64,000 nt of DNA from an uncultured Pelagibacteraceae bacterium. GTDB taxonomy: Bacteria > Pseudomonadota > Alphaproteobacteria > Pelagibacterales > Pelagibacteraceae. The notes under the pieces are model-generated. The model saw nothing but the letters and a program-made list of their open reading frames with translations. It did no database searches and was not told where the DNA came from. The translations under genes were made by a program, and so were the position numbers. Where the stretch lies: NCBI GenBank assembly GCA_902628635.1, contig CACONQ010000003.1:62001-126000 (forward strand), written 5' to 3'. Shown in pieces: positions 21,074 through 32,649 of this stretch (its first letter is position 1; the number at the start of each line of letters is the position of its first letter).

Positions 21074-21723
21074 TATAATTTCCTACAAATAGTCATGCCA
21101 TCACCAAAAGGAACAATTACTTTTTCCACTCTTTTATCTTTAGATATAAAGTTATTTAAATTTCTTATACTTTCTGTGATTTTATCTTTTATATTATTAT
21201 CGACTACCTCACCATGCCAAAGAACATTATCTATAATAATTAAACCTTCTTTATCTAATAGGTTTAATGCAATTTCATAATATTTTTTGTAATTCATTTT
21301 GTCTGCATCAATGAAAATTAATTCATATTTTCTGTCTCTAATTTCCATTAAAGCCTCTAAAGCTGATTTTACAATTATACTAATTTTACTGTCTTGTTTT
21401 GCTTTTTTAAAAAACTCATTTGCTTTGTTGCTTGTATTTTTATCTTTATCTACAGCAGTTATTTTGCCATCTTCGGGTAAGGCCAATGCCATTGATAATG
21501 TACTTAAACCAGTAAATGTTCCTATTTCTAATACTCTTTTTATTTTAGAAACTTTAATAATTAAATGAAGAAATTGGCATTGAGATATTGAAATTTGCAT
21601 TCTTTTAATATCTCCTAACGATAGATTATAATTTATAATTTCTTTTTGAACTGGATGTAGTTTAAGGCCATATTTAAGAATATAATCTTGTAAAAGTTTA
21701 GTAATATTAAGGTCTGCACCCAT
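21073..21723 (-). CDS. SAM-dependent O-methyltransferase (CCoAOMT-like, family 3)
   Basis: RVLEIGTFTGLSTLSMALALP, LIFIDADKMNYKKYYE, LIIIDNVLWHGEV. Confidence 0.9.
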   Translation of the reverse strand: MGADLNITKLLQDYILKYGLKLHPVQKEIINYNLSLGDIKRMQISISQCQFLHLIIKVSKIKRVLEIGTFTGLSTLSMALALPEDGKITAVDKDKNTSNKANEFFKKAKQDSKISIIVKSALEALMEIRDRKYELIFIDADKMNYKKYYEIALNLLDKEGLIIIDNVLWHGEVVDNNIKDKITESIRNLNNFISKDKRVEKVIVPFGDGMTICRKL

Positions 21724-21727
21724 AACC

Positions 21728-23203
21728 TTATAATTTCTTTTTTAAAATTTCATTTATTAATTGTGGATTAGCTTTACCACTAGAGGCTTTCATGGCTTGT
21801 CCAACGAAAAATCCAAATAATTTTTCTTTACCGTTTTTATACTCAATAGCTTTTTCTCTATTATCATTAATTATTTTATCTATTAAAGCCTCAAGAGCTT
21901 TAGGGTCACTTTGTTGTTTTAATCCTTTTTCTTGAACAATTTTTTGAGGATCTTGATCACCATCAATCATATGTTCAAACACAGTTTTAGCTATCTTTCC
22001 TGAGATTGTTCCATTTTTAATCAAGTTAATTAGTATTGATAAATTTTTTGCACTTATTGGACTTTGAGAAATTTCTAAATTTTTACTATTCAATAGAGCA
22101 AACAATTCACCAGTTATCCAATTTACTGCTAATTTAATATCTCTATTTTTTCCCATCTTGGTCACAACCTGTTCAAAGTATTTTGCGATTTCAATATCAG
22201 AAACTAAGATCGTTGCTTCGTATGGTGATAGTTTAAACTCATTTATGAATCTTTTTTTTTTATCATCTGGTAATTCAGGAATATCGGATTTTAATTTTTC
22301 AATAAATTCATCAGAGACTTCTAAGGGAAGTAAATCTGGATCTGGAAAATATCTATAATCATGAGCATCCTCTTTAGATCTCATTGATCTTGTTTCGTTT
22401 TTTTTTGTATCGAATAAACGAGTTTCCTGATCAATGGCTTTGCCTTCTTCAATTAAATCCACTTGTCTATTTGCCTCATAATCAATAGCTGATTGCATAA
22501 ACTTAATTGAATTCACATTTTTAATTTCACATCTTGTGCCAAAATCCTTTGATCCTTTCAATCTTACAGAAACATTAACATCTGCTCTAAGAGATCCCTC
22601 TTGCATATTACCATCGCAAGTTCCTAGATATCTCATTATAGATCTAAGTTTTTTAATATAAGCGCTAACTTCGTCTGGTGATCTCAGATCAGGCTTGCTT
22701 ACAATTTCCATTAAAGCTACACCAGATCTATTTAAATCTACCAAGGTGTTATCTGGATCAATATCATGAATGCTCTTTCCAGCATCTTGTTCTAAATGTA
22801 ATCTTTCAATACCAACTTCCTTTTGACCTTCGGGCATATCTAAAATAACCTTGCCCTCTCCTACAATTGGATCTTTGAATTGTGAAATCTGATATCCTTG
22901 AGGCAAATCTGCATAAAAGTAGTTTTTTCGATCAAATACTGAACGTTTGTTTATTTTTGCATTTAACCCAATTCCAGTTTTAATTGCTTGTTTAACACAA
23001 AATTCATTAATGACAGGTAGCATTCCAGGAAAGGCTGCATCAACTAAACTAACTTGGGTATTTGGCTCTGCGCCAAATTTAGTGGAAGATGTTGAAAATA
23101 ATTTTGAATCTGATGTAACCTGCGCATGAACCTCCAATCCTATAACAACCTCATATTGATTATCTTTTCTATTAATTAAATACTCAGATTTATTTTTACT
23201 CAT
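21728..23203 (-). CDS. gatB: Asp-tRNA(Asn)/Glu-tRNA(Gln) amidotransferase subunit B
   Basis: [40 protein letters not shown]. Confidence 0.98.
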   Translation of the reverse strand: MSKNKSEYLINRKDNQYEVVIGLEVHAQVTSDSKLFSTSSTKFGAEPNTQVSLVDAAFPGMLPVINEFCVKQAIKTGIGLNAKINKRSVFDRKNYFYADLPQGYQISQFKDPIVGEGKVILDMPEGQKEVGIERLHLEQDAGKSIHDIDPDNTLVDLNRSGVALMEIVSKPDLRSPDEVSAYIKKLRSIMRYLGTCDGNMQEGSLRADVNVSVRLKGSKDFGTRCEIKNVNSIKFMQSAIDYEANRQVDLIEEGKAIDQETRLFDTKKNETRSMRSKEDAHDYRYFPDPDLLPLEVSDEFIEKLKSDIPELPDDKKKRFINEFKLSPYEATILVSDIEIAKYFEQVVTKMGKNRDIKLAVNWITGELFALLNSKNLEISQSPISAKNLSILINLIKNGTISGKIAKTVFEHMIDGDQDPQKIVQEKGLKQQSDPKALEALIDKIINDNREKAIEYKNGKEKLFGFFVGQAMKASSGKANPQLINEILKKKL

Positions 23204-24657
23204 TTAATCCACCAATCAGCTATCTTATTTTTAAAATTAATCTTTTCCTCCATTGAGTAAGCTATGTTTAATATATTTTGTTCATCAAAAGCTTTTCCAA
23301 TAATTTGTAATCCTAAAGGATAACCTTTTTTATCATGACCTGCTGGAATTGATATGCCCGGCAGACCCGCTAAATTAACAGGTACTGTAAAGATATCATT
23401 TAAATACATTGATACTGGATCGTCTTTTTTTTCTCCTATTTTAAAAGCGGAGCTAGGAGTTGACGGAGTTAATATTGCATCTACTTTTTTATAAGCCTCA
23501 TCAAAATCATTTTTTATTAAATTTCTTACTTTTTGAGCCTTAAGATAATACGCATCATAATAACCAGATGATAAAACATATGTACCAATCATAACTCTTC
23601 TTTGAACTTCTGAACCAAAACCTTCAGACCTTGTTTTTTCATACATATCTATTAAGTTGTCACCTTTAGATCTAAATCCATATTTTACACCATCGTATCT
23701 AGCTAAATTTGATGAAGCTTCTGCAGGTGCTACTATATAATAAGTTGGTAATGCATAAGTCGTATGTGGGAGTGATATGTCAATTATTTCAGCACCACAA
23801 TCTTTTGCAAAATTAATACCTTTTTGCCAAAGTTCTTCAATTTCTTTTGGCATACCATCGACTCTATATTCTTTTGGTATACCAATTTTTTTCCCCTTAA
23901 TATTTTTCGATAACTCTACGCTGTACTTACCTCTTTTAAAATCAACTGATGTTGAATCTTTTTCGTCGTAGGAACTAATTACTTCATTTAATATTGCGCA
24001 GTCCTTTACATTTTGTGACATGGGTCCTGCTTGATCTAAAGATGACGCAAAGGCTACTATACCATATCGAGAACAACTACCATACGTTGGTTTCAATCCT
24101 ACAGTTCCTGTAAAGGATGCTGGTTGTCTTATGGATCCACCAGTATCAGTGCCGATTGTTACAGGGGTTAAGTTTGCTGCTAAAGCAGATGCTGATCCAC
24201 CCGATGATCCTCCTGGCACTAAATTTTCATCGATTGGACTTTCTACATTTCCAAAGTAGCTAGTTTCGTTGGATGATCCCATTGCAAATTCATCACAATT
24301 TAGTTTTCCTAATAATATAGCTCCCTCGTTCCAAATATTTTGTGTAACCGTAGATTCATATGTGGGAATAAAATTATTTAATATTTTGCTACCAGCTGTT
24401 GTTTTTACATCTTTTGTACAAAATAAATCCTTTACGGCAATGGGTATACCAGGAAGCTTTAAATCAAAGTTAGGATTTTGATCGAATTGCTTAGCTTTTT
24501 TAATTGCCCTGTCAAAACTTTCAGTAATATATGTATTTAGTTTTTTTGATTTTTCTGATCTATCTATAAAAGCCTTTGTGACCTCTTCAGATGAAATTTT
24601 TTTAGTTTTAATATTATTAATTAATTCTGATAGTGTTTGCTTTGTGATATCTGTCAT
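23200..24657 (-). CDS. gatA: Asp-tRNA(Asn)/Glu-tRNA(Gln) amidotransferase subunit A
   Basis: Amidase signature [34 protein letters not shown]. Confidence 0.98.
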   Translation of the reverse strand: MTDITKQTLSELINNIKTKKISSEEVTKAFIDRSEKSKKLNTYITESFDRAIKKAKQFDQNPNFDLKLPGIPIAVKDLFCTKDVKTTAGSKILNNFIPTYESTVTQNIWNEGAILLGKLNCDEFAMGSSNETSYFGNVESPIDENLVPGGSSGGSASALAANLTPVTIGTDTGGSIRQPASFTGTVGLKPTYGSCSRYGIVAFASSLDQAGPMSQNVKDCAILNEVISSYDEKDSTSVDFKRGKYSVELSKNIKGKKIGIPKEYRVDGMPKEIEELWQKGINFAKDCGAEIIDISLPHTTYALPTYYIVAPAEASSNLARYDGVKYGFRSKGDNLIDMYEKTRSEGFGSEVQRRVMIGTYVLSSGYYDAYYLKAQKVRNLIKNDFDEAYKKVDAILTPSTPSSAFKIGEKKDDPVSMYLNDIFTVPVNLAGLPGISIPAGHDKKGYPLGLQIIGKAFDEQNILNIAYSMEEKINFKNKIADWWIK

Positions 24658-24944
24658 TATTCTATTACCTTTGGAACTACAAAATAATCCTCGTTTTTTT
24701 CAGGAGAATTTTTGATAATTTCTTCTCTCATATTTTGACTTTTTATTTCATCATTTCTAAGTTTAAGAGAGGTTTCTGCAATTGAGGTTAATGGCTTTAT
24801 TTGATCCGTTTTAAGCTCATTTAACTTTTCTATAAAATCAAATATTGAATTTAAATCACCTGCTAATTTTTTAGCTTTTTCATCATCAACAGATATTCTT
24901 GATAATTTTGCAATATGTTTTATGGTTTTAAGATCTATAGTCAT
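24657..24944 (-). CDS. gatC: Asp-tRNA(Asn)/Glu-tRNA(Gln) amidotransferase subunit C
   Basis: IKHIAKLSRISVDDEKAKKLAGDLNSIFDFIEKL; directly upstream of gatA. Confidence 0.96.
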   Translation of the reverse strand: MTIDLKTIKHIAKLSRISVDDEKAKKLAGDLNSIFDFIEKLNELKTDQIKPLTSIAETSLKLRNDEIKSQNMREEIIKNSPEKNEDYFVVPKVIE

Positions 24945-24992
24945 GTGGTAGTTAAATATCGCAAAGTATCACTTAAGTATAAAATATACAAT

Positions 24993-25448
24993 ATGATCAC
25001 TATTGAAGATTTTAAAAAAAAACAAACTTATAAGGTTAGATTGCTAGGTTTAGACCTAGGTTCTAAAAAGATTGGACTATCTATAAGCGATGAAAATCAA
25101 ACCATAGCCACTCCTCATAAAACATTAATAAAATCAACCTCGAACAAACTTATTGATGAGTTAAAAGCTATTATAAATGAAAATAATATTAAAGGCCTAA
25201 TAATTGGTTATCCAATAAATATGGATGGAAGTTTAGGTAAATCATCTCATTCCGTTAAAAGTATTGCATTAAATATTGAGAAATCGATAAATATACCTAT
25301 CTGTCTTTGGGATGAAAGACTTTCTACAGTAGCTGCATTTAAATTATCGAGTAATTTAGAAGCGAATATCACAAAAAGAGTAAAAAAAATTGATGAAAAT
25401 GCAGCGACATTCATTCTTCAGGGCGCAATCGATTATTTAAATAATTAA
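24993..25448 (+). CDS. ruvX: Putative pre-16S rRNA nuclease (YqgF/RuvX)
   Basis: LLGLDLGSKKIGLSISDE, IIGYPINMDGS, LWDERLST, DENAATFILQGAIDYL; start set at internal ATG. Confidence 0.93.
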   Translation: MITIEDFKKKQTYKVRLLGLDLGSKKIGLSISDENQTIATPHKTLIKSTSNKLIDELKAIINENNIKGLIIGYPINMDGSLGKSSHSVKSIALNIEKSINIPICLWDERLSTVAAFKLSSNLEANITKRVKKIDENAATFILQGAIDYLNN

Positions 25449-25490
25449 TGCTTGCCTAATTCGCTCTTACAGTCTATAGAGTTGGTTTTA

Positions 25491-26429
25491 ATGGCATTAT
25501 TAGAAAAAGCTATTAAAATTTCTCAAAAACACTTATTAGGAATCCAAGACTTATCTATTAAAGATATTCATCTTATTTTGGATGAGGCAAAAAAATTTAT
25601 ATCATTAAATAAGAGTAAAAATAAAAAACTTGATATATTGAGAGGAAAGACTCAAATTAATCTATTCTTCGAGCCATCTACAAGAACCCAAAGCTCCTTT
25701 GAATTAGCAGGAAAAAGACTCGGGGCTGACGTGATGTCAATGAACATAACTAATTCAGCAATCAAAAAAGGTGAAACTCTTATTGATACTGCAATGACGC
25801 TAAATGCTATGCATCCTGATATCATTGTCATCAGACATCAAGATTCTGGTGCATGTAATCTTTTATCACAAAAAGTAAATTGTGCAGTTTTAAATGCAGG
25901 AGATGGTAGACGAGAACACCCAACTCAAGCTCTTCTTGATGCATTAACAATAATTGATAGAAAAGACAAAGTTCAAGGATTAAGGATAGCTATTTGTGGT
26001 GACATTTTGCATTCACGAGTAGCAAGGTCAAATATTTATTTGTTAAACATGTTAGGAGCAGAAGTAAACATTGTTGCTCCATCGAATTTAATGCCAAAAG
26101 ATATTGAGAAGTTGGGCGTTAATACTTTTTCGGATATGAAAAAAGGTTTAAAAGATTGTGATATAGTAATGATGTTAAGACTACAAAATGAAAGAATGAG
26201 TAGTTCATTTTTGTCCTCTAATAGAGAATATTATGAATACTTTGGTCTAACACCCGACAAGCTAGATTATGCTAAAAAAGACGCTTTAATTATGCATCCA
26301 GGTCCAATGAATAGAGGTATAGAAATTGATACAAAATTGGCAGACGATATCAATAAAAGTGTAATAAAAGAACAAGTTGAATTAGGCGTTGCTGTTAGAA
26401 TGGCTTGTCTTAAAATTTTTTGTGAATGA
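25491..26429 (+). CDS. pyrB: Aspartate carbamoyltransferase catalytic subunit
   Basis: [44 protein letters not shown]; start set at ATG (MALLEK), the track ORF begins at a TTG. Confidence 0.97.
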   Translation: MALLEKAIKISQKHLLGIQDLSIKDIHLILDEAKKFISLNKSKNKKLDILRGKTQINLFFEPSTRTQSSFELAGKRLGADVMSMNITNSAIKKGETLIDTAMTLNAMHPDIIVIRHQDSGACNLLSQKVNCAVLNAGDGRREHPTQALLDALTIIDRKDKVQGLRIAICGDILHSRVARSNIYLLNMLGAEVNIVAPSNLMPKDIEKLGVNTFSDMKKGLKDCDIVMMLRLQNERMSSSFLSSNREYYEYFGLTPDKLDYAKKDALIMHPGPMNRGIEIDTKLADDINKSVIKEQVELGVAVRMACLKIFCE

Positions 26430-27712
26430 AAAAACAATATTTTTTAAATGCTGCAATAATAGATCCCAAAAATTCATTGGATGAAATGGGTGGCTTAATT
26501 GTAAGCGAGGAAGGAAAAATTGAAGCAGTTGGAAAAAAAGTTAATAAAAACAACATACCTTCAAGAGAAAAATTCATTGATTTAAGCGGAAAACATATAT
26601 TTCCAGGTCTAGTCGATATGCGTGTTTTCGTTGGTGAGCCTGGTTATGAATATAAAGAGAACTTTAAAACATTAAGTAATGCAGCCTTGGCTGGTGGAGT
26701 TACGTCTGTAGTAACTATGCCAAATACAAGTCCGATAATAGACAATGTTTCAATTGTTGATTTTTTAAAGAGACGTGGGAGAGATAAATCAAAAATAAAT
26801 ATTTATCCTTCTGCCTCTCTCACAAAAAATTTAGAAGGAAATAACATGACTGAATTTGGTTTATTACAAAAGAAAGGAATTATAGGTTTTACTGATGGAA
26901 CAAAAACAATTCAAAACAGTCGCTTAATGTCAAGAATAATGAGATCCGCATTTGACCTGGGTTGTCTAATAATGCAGCACGCGGAAGACAACGAATTATC
27001 ACAGAATGGTATGATGAATGATGGTGTAATTGCAACTAAACTGGGTCTTCAAGGAATTCCAGAGGTTGCTGAAAAAATAATAATTGAAAGAGATTTGTCT
27101 TTATTAGAAGATTTTAATTGTAGATATCATATATCACAGATATCATCCTCAAAGTCTTTAGACGTAATTGAAAAAAAAAAGGACCAAATAGACTTTACAA
27201 CCGGTGTTTCAATAAACAATCTCTCTTTAAATGAAAATGATATAGGTGATTTTAGGACATTTTTAAAATTATCACCCCCTTTAAGAACTGAGGAAGATAG
27301 ACAATCTCTAATAAGAGGAATTAATAAAGATTTAATTGAAGTTTTAGTATCAGATCATAAGCCAGAGGATGAAGAGTCGAAAAGGCTCACATTCTCACAG
27401 GCAGCTACTGGAGCCTCTGGCATTGAAACACTACTGCCGCTTTCCTTAGAGCTTTTTCACAATAACTCAATTAAATTGCCAAAGATAATAAAGTTATTAA
27501 CTAGCAACCCTGCTAAAGTTCTTAAAGTCGATAAGGGAAATTTATCAATTGGAAATGATGCAGATTTTTGTATTGTCGATATTAATAAACCTTGGATAGT
27601 TAAAAAAGAAAAAATGATTTCAAAATCGAAAAATACTTGTATTGAGGATAAAAAACTTCAAGGGAAAGTAACAAATACCTTTGTTAAAGGTGTAGAACTA
27701 TTCAAATTGTAA
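26426..27712 (+). CDS. pyrC: Dihydroorotase-like protein (PyrC'/PyrX type), probably non-catalytic
   Basis: Dihydroorotase fold ([42 protein letters not shown]) but HxH metal motif replaced; overlaps pyrB. Confidence 0.88.
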   Translation: MKKQYFLNAAIIDPKNSLDEMGGLIVSEEGKIEAVGKKVNKNNIPSREKFIDLSGKHIFPGLVDMRVFVGEPGYEYKENFKTLSNAALAGGVTSVVTMPNTSPIIDNVSIVDFLKRRGRDKSKINIYPSASLTKNLEGNNMTEFGLLQKKGIIGFTDGTKTIQNSRLMSRIMRSAFDLGCLIMQHAEDNELSQNGMMNDGVIATKLGLQGIPEVAEKIIIERDLSLLEDFNCRYHISQISSSKSLDVIEKKKDQIDFTTGVSINNLSLNENDIGDFRTFLKLSPPLRTEEDRQSLIRGINKDLIEVLVSDHKPEDEESKRLTFSQAATGASGIETLLPLSLELFHNNSIKLPKIIKLLTSNPAKVLKVDKGNLSIGNDADFCIVDINKPWIVKKEKMISKSKNTCIEDKKLQGKVTNTFVKGVELFKL

Positions 27713-27713
27713 T

Positions 27714-28292
27714 ATGGAATTACTTTTTATATCTTTTTTTTGTTATTTATTGGGCTCAATACCTTTTGGTTATATTTTAACAAAAATTATTCTAAAGAAA
27801 GATATTCGTGAAATTGGATCGGGAAATATAGGAGCAACAAATGTTCTTCGAACTGGAAATAAATTAATTGGTTATAGCACACTAATATTGGATATACTAA
27901 AAGCTGTTATACCACTTTTGTATTTAAAATTTTATTATCTAGATTATATATATTTAGGATCACTTTGTGCATTTATAGGACATGTGTTTCCGGTGTGGCT
28001 TAAGTTTAAAGGTGGAAAAGGAGTTGCAACATACCTAGGAATACTTTTTTGTATAAATTATTTACTTGGTTTAGTTTTTATTACTATATGGATTATTATT
28101 TTTTTAATTTTTAAATACTCCTCTCTGTCTTCAATTTTATCAACTCTATCAATACCGATTTTTCACTTTTTTTATTTGAACAATGATAATTATTATTTTT
28201 TCATAATTCTGTTCATTTTGATTTTCTATACACATCGACAGAATGTAAAACGCTTAATAAATAATACTGAATCTAAGACAAAAATTTATTAA
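27714..28292 (+). CDS. plsY: Glycerol-3-phosphate acyltransferase PlsY
   Basis: LLGSIPFGYIL, REIGSGNIGATNVLRTG, FKGGKGVATYLG. Confidence 0.97.
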   Translation: MELLFISFFCYLLGSIPFGYILTKIILKKDIREIGSGNIGATNVLRTGNKLIGYSTLILDILKAVIPLLYLKFYYLDYIYLGSLCAFIGHVFPVWLKFKGGKGVATYLGILFCINYLLGLVFITIWIIIFLIFKYSSLSSILSTLSIPIFHFFYLNNDNYYFFIILFILIFYTHRQNVKRLINNTESKTKIY

Positions 28293-28330
28293 TTTGACTA
28301 TTTAAATCAATTATGTAGGTTCTTTTTACT

Positions 28331-30892
28331 ATGAACCTTGTCATAGTTGAAAGTCCTGCAAAAGCGAAAACTATAAACAAATATTTAGGTAAAGATTTTA
28401 CTGTTCTTGCTAGTTATGGACATATTAGAGATTTACCATCAAAAAATGGATCAGTTGACCCAGACAATCAATTCAAAATGATCTGGGAAATAGATAGTTT
28501 TTCAAAAAAATATCTAAAAGAAATAACTGATGTTGCAAAAGAATCTGATAAAATAATTTTAGCAACAGACCCAGATCGTGAAGGTGAAGCTATAGCTTGG
28601 CATGTTAAAGAATTTTTAGACGAAAAAAAACTACTTAAAGGAAAAAAAATCGAAAGAGTTGTTTTTAATGAAATCACAAAGAAGGCTGTTACTAACGGTA
28701 TAGAAAATCCTAGAGAAATTGAGGATCATTTAGTAGATGCTTACATGGCTAGAAGAGCACTAGACTATCTAGTTGGTTTTAATATTTCACCAATCCTATG
28801 GACTAAACTACCCGGATCAAAATCAGCAGGTAGAGTTCAATCTGTAGCTTTAAAGTTGCTTACTGAAAGGGAGCATGAAATCGAAATTTTTAAACCAGAG
28901 GAATTTTGGACTTTAAACGTTATTTTTAAAACAGAAAATAATTCAAGTATCACATCAAATATTTTTCAGCTTGATGGAAAAAAAGTAGAAAAATTTTCAT
29001 TTAGAAAAAAGGATGATATTAATAAAGCTATTGAAATAATTAAAAGTCAAAAATACAAAATATCAGATATATCTTCAAAAGTTTTTACTAGAAATCCTGT
29101 AGGTCCCTTTACTACATCTACTTTACAACAGTCTGCATCAAGCAAATTAGGTTTTGGTGCTTCAAGAACCATGCAAATAGCTCAAAGATTGTATCAAGGT
29201 ATAGATATTGAAGGTGATACAAAGGGATTAATCACCTACATGCGTACAGATGGAACTAATATTTCAAAAGATGCAGTCACAGAATTTAGAGACTATATTA
29301 ATAGTAATTATGGTAAAGAATATTTGCCAGGGGAGCCAAATAATTACTCAGGTAAGAAAGCTAAAAATGCACAAGAAGCTCATGAAGCAATAAGACCTAC
29401 AAATATAACAAGTGATCCTAATAGCTTAAAAAAATATTTAAGCTCTGATCAATATAAACTCTATAATCTTATTTGGTCTAGAGCTTTATCTTCTCAAATG
29501 CAATCTGCAAAATTTGATAGAAAAACTATACTAATCAATTCAGAGGACGATAAACATATATTTCGAGCTAGTGGATCAGTAATTAAGTTTGATGGATTTT
29601 TAAAACTATATAATTTAGATGATGAAAATAATGAAGAAAAAATATTGCCAGAAGTTTCAAAAGGTCCGATTAATATTGAGAGCTTTATTGATGAACAACA
29701 CTTTACACAACCTCCACCTAGATATTCTGAAGCTAGTCTTGTTAAAAAACTAGAGGAGCTTGGTATAGGTAGACCTTCAACTTATGCAAGTATAATATCT
29801 GTAATAGCTAATCGAGGTTACGCAGATATCGTGAATAAACGTTTTTTTCCCACTGATAGAGGAAAATTAATTTCTGCTTTTTTAGAGAAGCTTTTTACTA
29901 AATATGTCGATTACAGTTTTACTGCTAAATTAGAGGATCAATTAGATGATATTACCTCTGGCAAGGAGGATTGGGTAAAGGTTTTAGACCAATTTTGGAA
30001 CGACTTTAATAAAAATGTATCAAGTGTAAAAGAAAAAAGAACTAGAGAAGTACTTGATATGCTAAACGAAAGTCTTGGAAGTTTGGTTTTTGAAACTGAT
30101 GAGAATGGTAAAATTGACAGAAAATGTAAGCTATGTGACAAGGGTGAACTAAGTCTTAAGAATAGTTTCAGGGGTGGTGCATTTATTGGATGTTCTAATT
30201 ACCCTGATTGTAAATTTACCAGACCTTTGTCTAAAGCTAAAGCAGCAGAGCAAGTAAACTTGGCTGAACCTAAATTAATAGGTCAAAACGATTTAGGAAA
30301 AGATATTTATCTAAAAAATGGAAGATTTGGACCTTATCTACAATATGAAAAAAATCCTGAAGAAATTGAAGTTAAAAAAAAGAAAAAGAAAAAACTAAAA
30401 AATGAAACAAACGAGAATCTTAAAAACGTTTCAATACCGAAAGGAATTGATATTGATACGATAGATTTGGAACGTGCGAAATTTTTGTGCTCTTTGCCAA
30501 AAAGCCTTGGTCTTAACCCGGAAAATAACATGGAAATTTTTTTAAACTCTGGACGTTTTGGTCCATATTTAAAATGTGAAAATAAATCTGCAAGATTGGA
30601 AAATGTAGAGGAAATTTTTAATATAGGTTTAAATAGAGCTATAACTTTAATCGCAGAAGCAAAACCAGGAAGAATATCTTCGTCATTAATAAAGGATTTG
30701 GGTGGACATCCAGAGGATAAAAAACCAGTAAGAATTATGAAGGGTCAATATGGACCATATATAAAGTATAAATCTCTTAATGCAACTATACCAGAAGAAA
30801 AAGATCCAACAGAATTAACCATGGAAGAGGCCTTAATATTAATTGAGAAAAGAAGAGAATACGATAGAAATAAGAAAAAAAAGAAAAAATGA
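28331..30892 (+). CDS. topA: DNA topoisomerase I
   Basis: VIVESPAKAKTINKYLG, ATDPDREGEAIAWH, ITYMRTDGTNIS; Zn finger and C-terminal GPYL/GPYI repeats. Confidence 0.98.
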   Translation: MNLVIVESPAKAKTINKYLGKDFTVLASYGHIRDLPSKNGSVDPDNQFKMIWEIDSFSKKYLKEITDVAKESDKIILATDPDREGEAIAWHVKEFLDEKKLLKGKKIERVVFNEITKKAVTNGIENPREIEDHLVDAYMARRALDYLVGFNISPILWTKLPGSKSAGRVQSVALKLLTEREHEIEIFKPEEFWTLNVIFKTENNSSITSNIFQLDGKKVEKFSFRKKDDINKAIEIIKSQKYKISDISSKVFTRNPVGPFTTSTLQQSASSKLGFGASRTMQIAQRLYQGIDIEGDTKGLITYMRTDGTNISKDAVTEFRDYINSNYGKEYLPGEPNNYSGKKAKNAQEAHEAIRPTNITSDPNSLKKYLSSDQYKLYNLIWSRALSSQMQSAKFDRKTILINSEDDKHIFRASGSVIKFDGFLKLYNLDDENNEEKILPEVSKGPINIESFIDEQHFTQPPPRYSEASLVKKLEELGIGRPSTYASIISVIANRGYADIVNKRFFPTDRGKLISAFLEKLFTKYVDYSFTAKLEDQLDDITSGKEDWVKVLDQFWNDFNKNVSSVKEKRTREVLDMLNESLGSLVFETDENGKIDRKCKLCDKGELSLKNSFRGGAFIGCSNYPDCKFTRPLSKAKAAEQVNLAEPKLIGQNDLGKDIYLKNGRFGPYLQYEKNPEEIEVKKKKKKKLKNETNENLKNVSIPKGIDIDTIDLERAKFLCSLPKSLGLNPENNMEIFLNSGRFGPYLKCENKSARLENVEEIFNIGLNRAITLIAEAKPGRISSSLIKDLGGHPEDKKPVRIMKGQYGPYIKYKSLNATIPEEKDPTELTMEEALILIEKRREYDRNKKKKKK

Positions 30893-31350
30893 GTTTTGAA
30901 GAAAACATAAAAAAAAATAATATTGTTTTACCGAATGCTGCTGATCCAGTAGGAGCCTATGTGGCGGCCAAAATTGTAAATAATTTACTCTACATCTCTG
31001 GTCAAATTTCAATGGACGAAAACGGTAAATTAATTAAAGGCAAAGTAGGACAAGACCTAAATACAGATCAGGCTTATAAAGCTGCAGAGCGATGTGCTTT
31101 AAGTATAGCTGCTCAAGCAAAAAAAGCTTGTAATAATGATTTATCAAAAATTAAATCCTGTATTAAGTTAACTGGTTTTGTAAATTCAACTGATAAATTC
31201 ACTGAGCAGCCAAAAGTAATCAACGGTGCATCTGATATGATTGCTAAAATATTTGGTGATAGTGGTATTCATACCAGGGCTGCTGTGAGTACAAATAGTT
31301 TGCCTCTTGGCGTGGCTGTTGAGGTTGATGCAATTTTTGAGCTAAAATAA
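30889..31350 (+). CDS. RidA/YjgF-family enamine/imine deaminase
   Basis: NNLLYISGQISMDENGKL, HTRAAVSTNSLPLGVAVEVDAIFEL. Confidence 0.92.
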   Translation: MSFEENIKKNNIVLPNAADPVGAYVAAKIVNNLLYISGQISMDENGKLIKGKVGQDLNTDQAYKAAERCALSIAAQAKKACNNDLSKIKSCIKLTGFVNSTDKFTEQPKVINGASDMIAKIFGDSGIHTRAAVSTNSLPLGVAVEVDAIFELK

Positions 31351-32649
31351 CTATCGTCCAATACCAAAATAATTTATTTTATCTTTTTTCATTTTATCTG
31401 GTGATAGAATATTTCTCATATCGTAAACAATAACATTTTTTTTGCTTGATAATTTTTTAAAATTAAGGGCTTTAAAATCATTCCATTCAGTATGAATTAT
31501 GATCATATCTGCATCTATGCATGCAGATTTAATATTTTCACTAAAAGAAATATTTTTAAATTTATCAAAATCTTTTTTGTATCCACTAGGATCGTAATAT
31601 TTAATCTTGGCACCCTTTGATATAAGTGAGGGAATCATTACAAGACTAGATGACTCTCGCATATCATCAGTATTTGCTTTAAATGTTACTCCAAGAAAAG
31701 TAATTCTTTTATTTTTAATCTTATTTTTTAATAATTTTGATACTCTATTTAAAAGTATCTTAGATCTATTTTCGTTGGATTTAATTACATTTTTAATAAT
31801 AGATAAATCAGTCTTGAATTCTTTTGCGGTATCAACAATTGCACGCGTATCCTTAGGAAAACATGATCCACCATAGGCTGGTCCTGCCCTTAAAAACCTA
31901 CCACCTATTCTTTTATCTAGCCCCATACCTATTGATATATCCTCAATATTTACTCCTATTTTTTCTGACAAGTTTGCTAATTCATTAATAAAAGTAATTT
32001 TTGTTGCAAGAAATGCATTTGAGGCATACTTTATTAGTTCAGCTCCTCTTCTCGAAGAGTTCACATATTTTGCCCCTTTTGATAATAGCGGTGCATAAAG
32101 AGAGTGCATTAATTTATTAGTTCTTTTATCTGATGTACCTATAACAATTCTATCTGGAAAGAAAAAATCATTTATCGCATCTCCTTCTCTTAAAAATTCA
32201 GGATTAGAAATGACAGAAAAGTTTTTTCTTTTAGCATTTTTTAATAAAATTTTTTCTATTTTATCTCCTGTTGTAACAGGAACTGTAGATTTAGTTACGA
32301 TTATTTTAAAACTTTTTATAAATTTGCCTATTTCCTTAGCAACATAAAAAACCTGAGATAAATCAGCTGCGTTACTATTTTTCTTTGTAGGAGTACCTAC
32401 ACAAATAAAAATGACTTGGGAGTTTTTAATAGCTTCTGATAAATTTGTGGTAAAACTTAATCTGCCAGATTTATAGTTTTTTTTTACTAATTCACTTAAT
32501 CCAGGTTCATATATAGGAATAATACCTTTTTTTAGTTTATTAATCTTAAAAATATCTTTATCTACACAAACAACATCATTTCCAAGATCAGCAAAACAAA
32601 CACCACTAACTAAACCAACATATCCAGTTCCTATCATACACAGTTTCAT
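31351..32649 (-). CDS. ugd: UDP-glucose 6-dehydrogenase
   Basis: MIGTGYVGLVSGVCFADLGNDVVCVD, YGGSCFPKDTRA. Confidence 0.97.
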   Translation of the reverse strand: MKLCMIGTGYVGLVSGVCFADLGNDVVCVDKDIFKINKLKKGIIPIYEPGLSELVKKNYKSGRLSFTTNLSEAIKNSQVIFICVGTPTKKNSNAADLSQVFYVAKEIGKFIKSFKIIVTKSTVPVTTGDKIEKILLKNAKRKNFSVISNPEFLREGDAINDFFFPDRIVIGTSDKRTNKLMHSLYAPLLSKGAKYVNSSRRGAELIKYASNAFLATKITFINELANLSEKIGVNIEDISIGMGLDKRIGGRFLRAGPAYGGSCFPKDTRAIVDTAKEFKTDLSIIKNVIKSNENRSKILLNRVSKLLKNKIKNKRITFLGVTFKANTDDMRESSSLVMIPSLISKGAKIKYYDPSGYKKDFDKFKNISFSENIKSACIDADMIIIHTEWNDFKALNFKKLSSKKNVIVYDMRNILSPDKMKKDKINYFGIGR

